From the NCBI GenBank assembly GCA_013314795.1, contig JABUEZ010000063.1, forward strand, positions 1 through 9,929: DNA of 9,929 nucleotides. Direction: 5' to 3'. The stretch is from Candidatus Profundicultor aquiphilus (GTDB taxonomy: Bacteria; Atribacterota; Atribacteria; Atribacterales; Caldatribacteriaceae). The notes below the pieces were generated by a model that saw only the letters and a list, made by a program, of their open reading frames with translations, was not told the DNA's origin and did no database searches. Positions 7,986 to 9,929 of the stretch are shown here, in pieces; the stretch's first letter is position 1; each line of letters begins with the position of its first letter. The position numbers and the translations under genes were made by a program.

Positions 7986-8387
7986 ATGTATCGCGAGCTT
8001 TCGGTTAAAACTCGTCTTCGAGAAGAATGCGTGCCCATTACGGCTCTTGTTCAGGGAGTGGTCAAAGAAGAGGGAATTCGAGATGGGTGGTGTGTGGTTT
8101 ATGTTCCCCATACGACTGCCGGGATAACCATCCAGGAAAATGCCGATCCGGATGTTATCGAAGACCTAATGGCAGGTCTTGATCGGATGGTTCCGCAAAA
8201 TGCTCTCTATCAGCATGAGGAGGGCAATTCTCCTGCCCATATCAAGGCAAGTCTCCTTGGTTCTTCGGTTACGGTTTTTATTGAGGAAGGGAAGTTACTC
8301 CTTGGCACCTGGCAGGGGATTTTTTTCTGCGAATTCGATGGCCCAAGACATCGCAGAGTGTGGGTAAAGGTTTCAGGAATAAAATAA
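7986..8387 (+). CDS. YjbQ family protein (UPF0047, secondary thiamine-phosphate synthase-type)
   Basis: At 133 residues this is full length for the YjbQ/UPF0047 family, a compact trimeric beta-rich fold found in bacteria and archaea. Conserved features are PHTTAGITIQENADPDV (residues 41-57, with H42 and the acidic cluster at N52/D54), HEEGNSPAHIKASLLG (77-92, H77 and H85) and LGTWQGIFFCEFDGPR (106-121). The histidines form the family's putative metal or phosphate site. E. coli YjbQ has weak thiamine phosphate synthase activity, but the physiological role is unsettled. The start is decided by AGGAGGT at 7973-7979, seven bases before the ATG; this site overlaps the herA stop codon, so yjbQ belongs to the same transcript. 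Why it sits in a DNA end-processing operon is not clear from the sequence. Confidence 0.93.
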   Translation: MYRELSVKTRLREECVPITALVQGVVKEEGIRDGWCVVYVPHTTAGITIQENADPDVIEDLMAGLDRMVPQNALYQHEEGNSPAHIKASLLGSSVTVFIEEGKLLLGTWQGIFFCEFDGPRHRRVWVKVSGIK

Positions 8388-8500
8388 AACAATAATAGAT
8401 TTCTTTTAGGGTGTAGAGAAACTCTTCGAAAGTTGAAATCTTTATAATCTTCACTCATAGAGCTATTTTCCACGTTACTGGTTTTCTTATTTTTTTTCTG
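8388..8500. other. AT-rich intergenic spacer after yjbQ, no convincing terminator
   Basis: This AT-rich stretch separates yjbQ from the promoter of the next gene. It contains a lone TATAAT (8443-8448) without a correctly spaced -35 box, and only very short hairpins (for example CCA/TGG at 8470-8481 before a T-rich run). None is a persuasive intrinsic terminator for the repair operon. The T-rich run at 8481-8500, just before the -35 box, could act as an UP element. Confidence 0.4.
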
Positions 8501-8528
8501 TTGACTTCCTTGGAGAGGATGGTATAAT
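8501..8528 (+). promoter_or_regulatory. sigma70-type promoter of the methyltransferase gene
   Basis: TTGACT at 8501-8506 (5 of 6 consensus matches) and TATAAT at 8523-8528 (6 of 6) are separated by 16 bases, with a T-rich run directly upstream. Transcription would start near 8535 and leave a short AT-rich leader of about 36 bases. This is the clearest promoter in the window and makes the downstream gene an independent unit. Confidence 0.8.
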
Positions 8529-8558
8529 GGGATAGAAAATTAAATCATTTATTAAATT

Positions 8559-8573
8559 GGGGTGTTCACCATG
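8559..8573 (+). promoter_or_regulatory. ribosome binding site deciding the ATG start of the methyltransferase
   Basis: GGGGTG at 8559-8564 lies six bases before the ATG at 8571. A GTG at 8562 is in the same frame and would add three residues, but it falls inside this purine-rich site and has only AT-rich sequence before it, so the ATG is the likelier start. Confidence 0.6.
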
Positions 8574-9623
8574 GCGCGGAAGGTACGAGAGCGTTTTTCC
8601 CTGCAAGATGTTACTGTCTCACTCTGGGAAGGTGGACGACGTCCGGTGGTGCCACTTATGGGTTATCCAGGTTTGCAATTGACTGGAACTACAATCAAAC
8701 AGAATCAGTTTAACCATCTGGTTCAATTTCAGTCGCTGAGTCGGCTCTATGGCCGCTTCCGGCCTGATGCCATGTTCTTTATGATGGATCTGTCGGTGGA
8801 GGCAAGTGCCTTGGGATTACCGGTCCGTTTTCCCCTGGAAGAAACCCCTTCGGTGGAATTCCATCCGGTGCAAACTTTGGCAGACCTTGAACCTTTCAGG
8901 AGAATTGATATTCTGGGTGATGGACGAGTGATGGTGTACCTTGAAACCCTGCGCCATATGAAGGTGGCCTTTCCCTGTCCGATTGGTGGATACGTAATTG
9001 GCCCATTAACTTTGGCTGGACTTCTCGCTGGGGCAAATGAGCTGGCTGTCAAGAGCCTTCTTGAACCGGATTTTTTCCGTACGCTCCTTGATTTTTCTTT
9101 TCAGGTTGTAGTGCGGTACGCATCGGCACTCAGGGATGAGGGTGCCGACATGCTTATGGTTCTTGAACCCACGGCAGTTATATTCAGCCCGCGCCAGTTC
9201 CGAGAATACCTTGTGCCACTTTACCGGGAAATGGTGGGGATCTTTGATGATATCGAGATAATCCTCCATGTGTGTGGAAATACCACTCACCTTTTAGCTG
9301 CCATGGCCGACTCGGGGGTGGTGGGGTTAAGTCTGGATAGTGCGGTTTCCTTGCCTCAGGCAGCTTCGATTGTCGGAAACGATATTCTCCTCCTTGGCAA
9401 TATCAACCCTGTGGAAATGCTTCAGGGTACACCTCAGGAAATCTACATCAAAACGTATAGACTTCTTGAAGAAATGCGAAACTTTCCCTCCTTTGTGTTG
9501 AGTTCTGGTTGTGACCTTCCTCAGGATGTTCCCATGGCGAATATTGAAGCGTTCTTTAAGGCAGGAAGAGATTGGAAAGGGGAAGAAAAAGCGGCGGGAA
9601 AGGCAATACTCCAAAAAAAATAA
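8571..9623 (+). CDS. MtaA/CmuA-type methyltransferase (uroporphyrinogen decarboxylase family)
   Basis: This is a 350-residue protein of the URO-D superfamily TIM barrel, in the branch that moves methyl groups between corrinoid proteins and thiols (MtaA, MtbA, CmuA). The zinc-site pattern of that branch is present: HVCGN (H233, C235) and SSGCDLP (C314), the His-X-Cys...Cys triad that activates the thiol acceptor. Other family segments are GPLTLAG (144-150), GADMLMVLEPTAVIFSP (191-207) and LLLGNINPVEML (273-284). True uroporphyrinogen decarboxylases lack the zinc triad and carry an N-terminal arginine-rich substrate motif not seen here. No corrinoid protein or MtaB-like partner is visible within the window, so the methyl donor and the acceptor (coenzyme M or another thiol, or a folate) are unknown. 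The gene has its own promoter and ends in an A-rich tract (LQKK, TAA). The superfamily is secure; the exact reaction is inferred. Confidence 0.88.
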   Translation: MARKVRERFSLQDVTVSLWEGGRRPVVPLMGYPGLQLTGTTIKQNQFNHLVQFQSLSRLYGRFRPDAMFFMMDLSVEASALGLPVRFPLEETPSVEFHPVQTLADLEPFRRIDILGDGRVMVYLETLRHMKVAFPCPIGGYVIGPLTLAGLLAGANELAVKSLLEPDFFRTLLDFSFQVVVRYASALRDEGADMLMVLEPTAVIFSPRQFREYLVPLYREMVGIFDDIEIILHVCGNTTHLLAAMADSGVVGLSLDSAVSLPQAASIVGNDILLLGNINPVEMLQGTPQEIYIKTYRLLEEMRNFPSFVLSSGCDLPQDVPMANIEAFFKAGRDWKGEEKAAGKAILQKK

Positions 9624-9656
9624 AAATCGGGCGGGTGAGGTGCAATTCCCCCGGAT
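9613..9656 (-). terminator. possible minus-strand intrinsic terminator facing the methyltransferase gene
   Basis: Read on the minus strand, 9656-9648 (ATCCGGGGG) can pair with 9635-9626 (CCCGCCCGAT) as an eight-pair stem with one bulged base on each side and a loop of about 13 bases. A T-rich run follows, complementary to 9613-9626. The T-tract is excellent; the long loop and the bulges weaken the stem. On the plus strand the same bases have no T-tract, so this would stop transcription entering the methyltransferase gene antisense. A competing plus-strand hairpin TCCCC/GGGGA (9647-9651 with 9658-9662) also exists. Confidence 0.4.
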
Positions 9657-9683
9657 AGGGGAGGATTATGATCTGACGTCCGG

Positions 9684-9822
9684 AAATAAAAAACCGTGGA
9701 TTCCAACGAACCCTCGCTTCTCAACTTTTTTCTTCAGAGACCCGAGCTCTGTGGTCCCCTTAGGAACATCAGGGTTTTATCCCCTCAGTTCGTTGAGATC
9801 TCCGATTCCTCAGAATCCACGG
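9684..9822 (-). ncRNA. putative structured RNA on the minus strand, ending in a terminator-like T-tract
   Basis: A long-range inverted repeat closes about 130 bases: 9813-9822 pairs perfectly with 9694-9703 (10 bp), and 9788-9795 pairs perfectly with 9704-9711 (8 bp), so the two 3'-side halves are contiguous. The enclosed part can form three local hairpins: 9782-9785 with 9771-9774, 9763-9767 with 9754-9758 (one G-U pair), and 9747-9751 with 9735-9739. On the minus strand the closing stem is followed at once by six T residues and a further T-rich run (9693-9684), which sets the orientation. The overall shape (closed ends, large internal domain, terminator at the 3' edge) recalls 6S RNA or a regulatory leader. 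I find no conserved motif of 6S RNA, SRP RNA, tmRNA, RNase P, T-box or common riboswitches, so no name is given. No clear minus-strand promoter is seen; transcription may enter from beyond base 9929. Confidence 0.5.
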
Positions 9823-9929
9823 CTTACTGCACCACAGGTCCCAGCAAACCTTCTTCCTTCATCTCATGAAGCTGATTGGAATTTCTCCACTTCAACCTCA
9901 TGCTTCAGAGCGAACCTTCTTCTTCCCTT
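9823..9929. other. window edge, no supported gene; short minus-strand open frames
   Basis: The last 107 bases carry only short frames. On the minus strand, a 25-codon frame runs from an ATG at 9901 to a TAA at 9824-9826, one base before the structured element. It is preceded by an in-frame TGA (9905-9907). Another minus-strand frame is open from the window edge for 21 codons. Neither can be assigned. The region may be the 3' end or remnant of a minus-strand gene lying mostly outside the window. Confidence 0.35.

Noticed and set aside
8433..8448. TTGAAA and TATAAT between yjbQ and the methyltransferase gene
   Set aside because: The two boxes are only four bases apart, and nothing like a -35 box lies 16-18 bases upstream of this TATAAT; the promoter at 8501-8528 is far better.
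8470..8500. T-rich run after yjbQ as an intrinsic terminator
   Set aside because: The only hairpin before it is three base pairs with a mismatched interior, too weak to support a terminator call.
8562..8570. GTG start for the methyltransferase, adding three residues
   Set aside because: The GTG lies within the likely ribosome binding site and lacks one of its own; ATG at 8571 fits better.
9624..9822. Known RNA classes (cobalamin riboswitch, T-box, 6S RNA, SRP RNA, tmRNA, RNase P, group II intron) in the final spacer
   Set aside because: None of their conserved sequence motifs could be found on either strand; only the general topology resembles 6S RNA, so no family name was assigned.

Overview
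The window looks like the chromosome of a deep-branching, probably anaerobic and possibly thermophilic bacterium. The reasons are an archaeal-style Mre11-Rad50-NurA-HerA gene set, very tight gene packing with Shine-Dalgarno starts (GTG and TTG among them), Glu/Lys-rich proteins, a MtaA/CmuA-type methyltransferase, and a sigma70-type promoter that excludes an archaeon. A lineage such as Atribacterota, Dictyoglomota or Thermotogota would fit, but that is a guess and the phylum cannot be settled from this sequence.

Layout. 1-597: the 3' part of a Dph6-like ATP pyrophosphatase; its start and PP-loop lie outside the window. 657-8387: five genes in one direction with almost no space between them. 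They are the Mre11/SbcD nuclease, the Rad50/SbcC ATPase with its zinc hook, the NurA nuclease, the HerA-type hexameric ATPase and a YjbQ-family protein. Stop and start codons overlap or lie 3-11 bases apart, so this is almost certainly one transcription unit. 8388-8570: an intergenic region with a clear promoter (TTGACT, 16 bases, TATAAT). 8571-9623: a uroporphyrinogen-decarboxylase-fold methyltransferase of the MtaA/CmuA type. 9624-9929: 306 bases with no convincing gene. They hold signals that make sense mainly on the minus strand: a large inverted repeat (10 + 8 bp) enclosing about 130 bases and ending in a T-tract, then a second T-tract with a GC-rich stem next to the methyltransferase gene.

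How the genes work together. In archaea, Mre11-Rad50 recognises and processes DNA ends, and HerA (translocase) with NurA (nuclease) resects the 5' strand to leave a 3' overhang for recombination. All four parts are encoded here in that functional order, which suggests a self-contained end-resection machine in a bacterium. The role of YjbQ in the same unit is not evident. The Dph6-like gene and the methyltransferase appear to be separate units.

Most worth following up: the putative structured minus-strand RNA at 9684-9822, the non-canonical P-loop of the HerA protein, and the complete bacterial end-resection operon.
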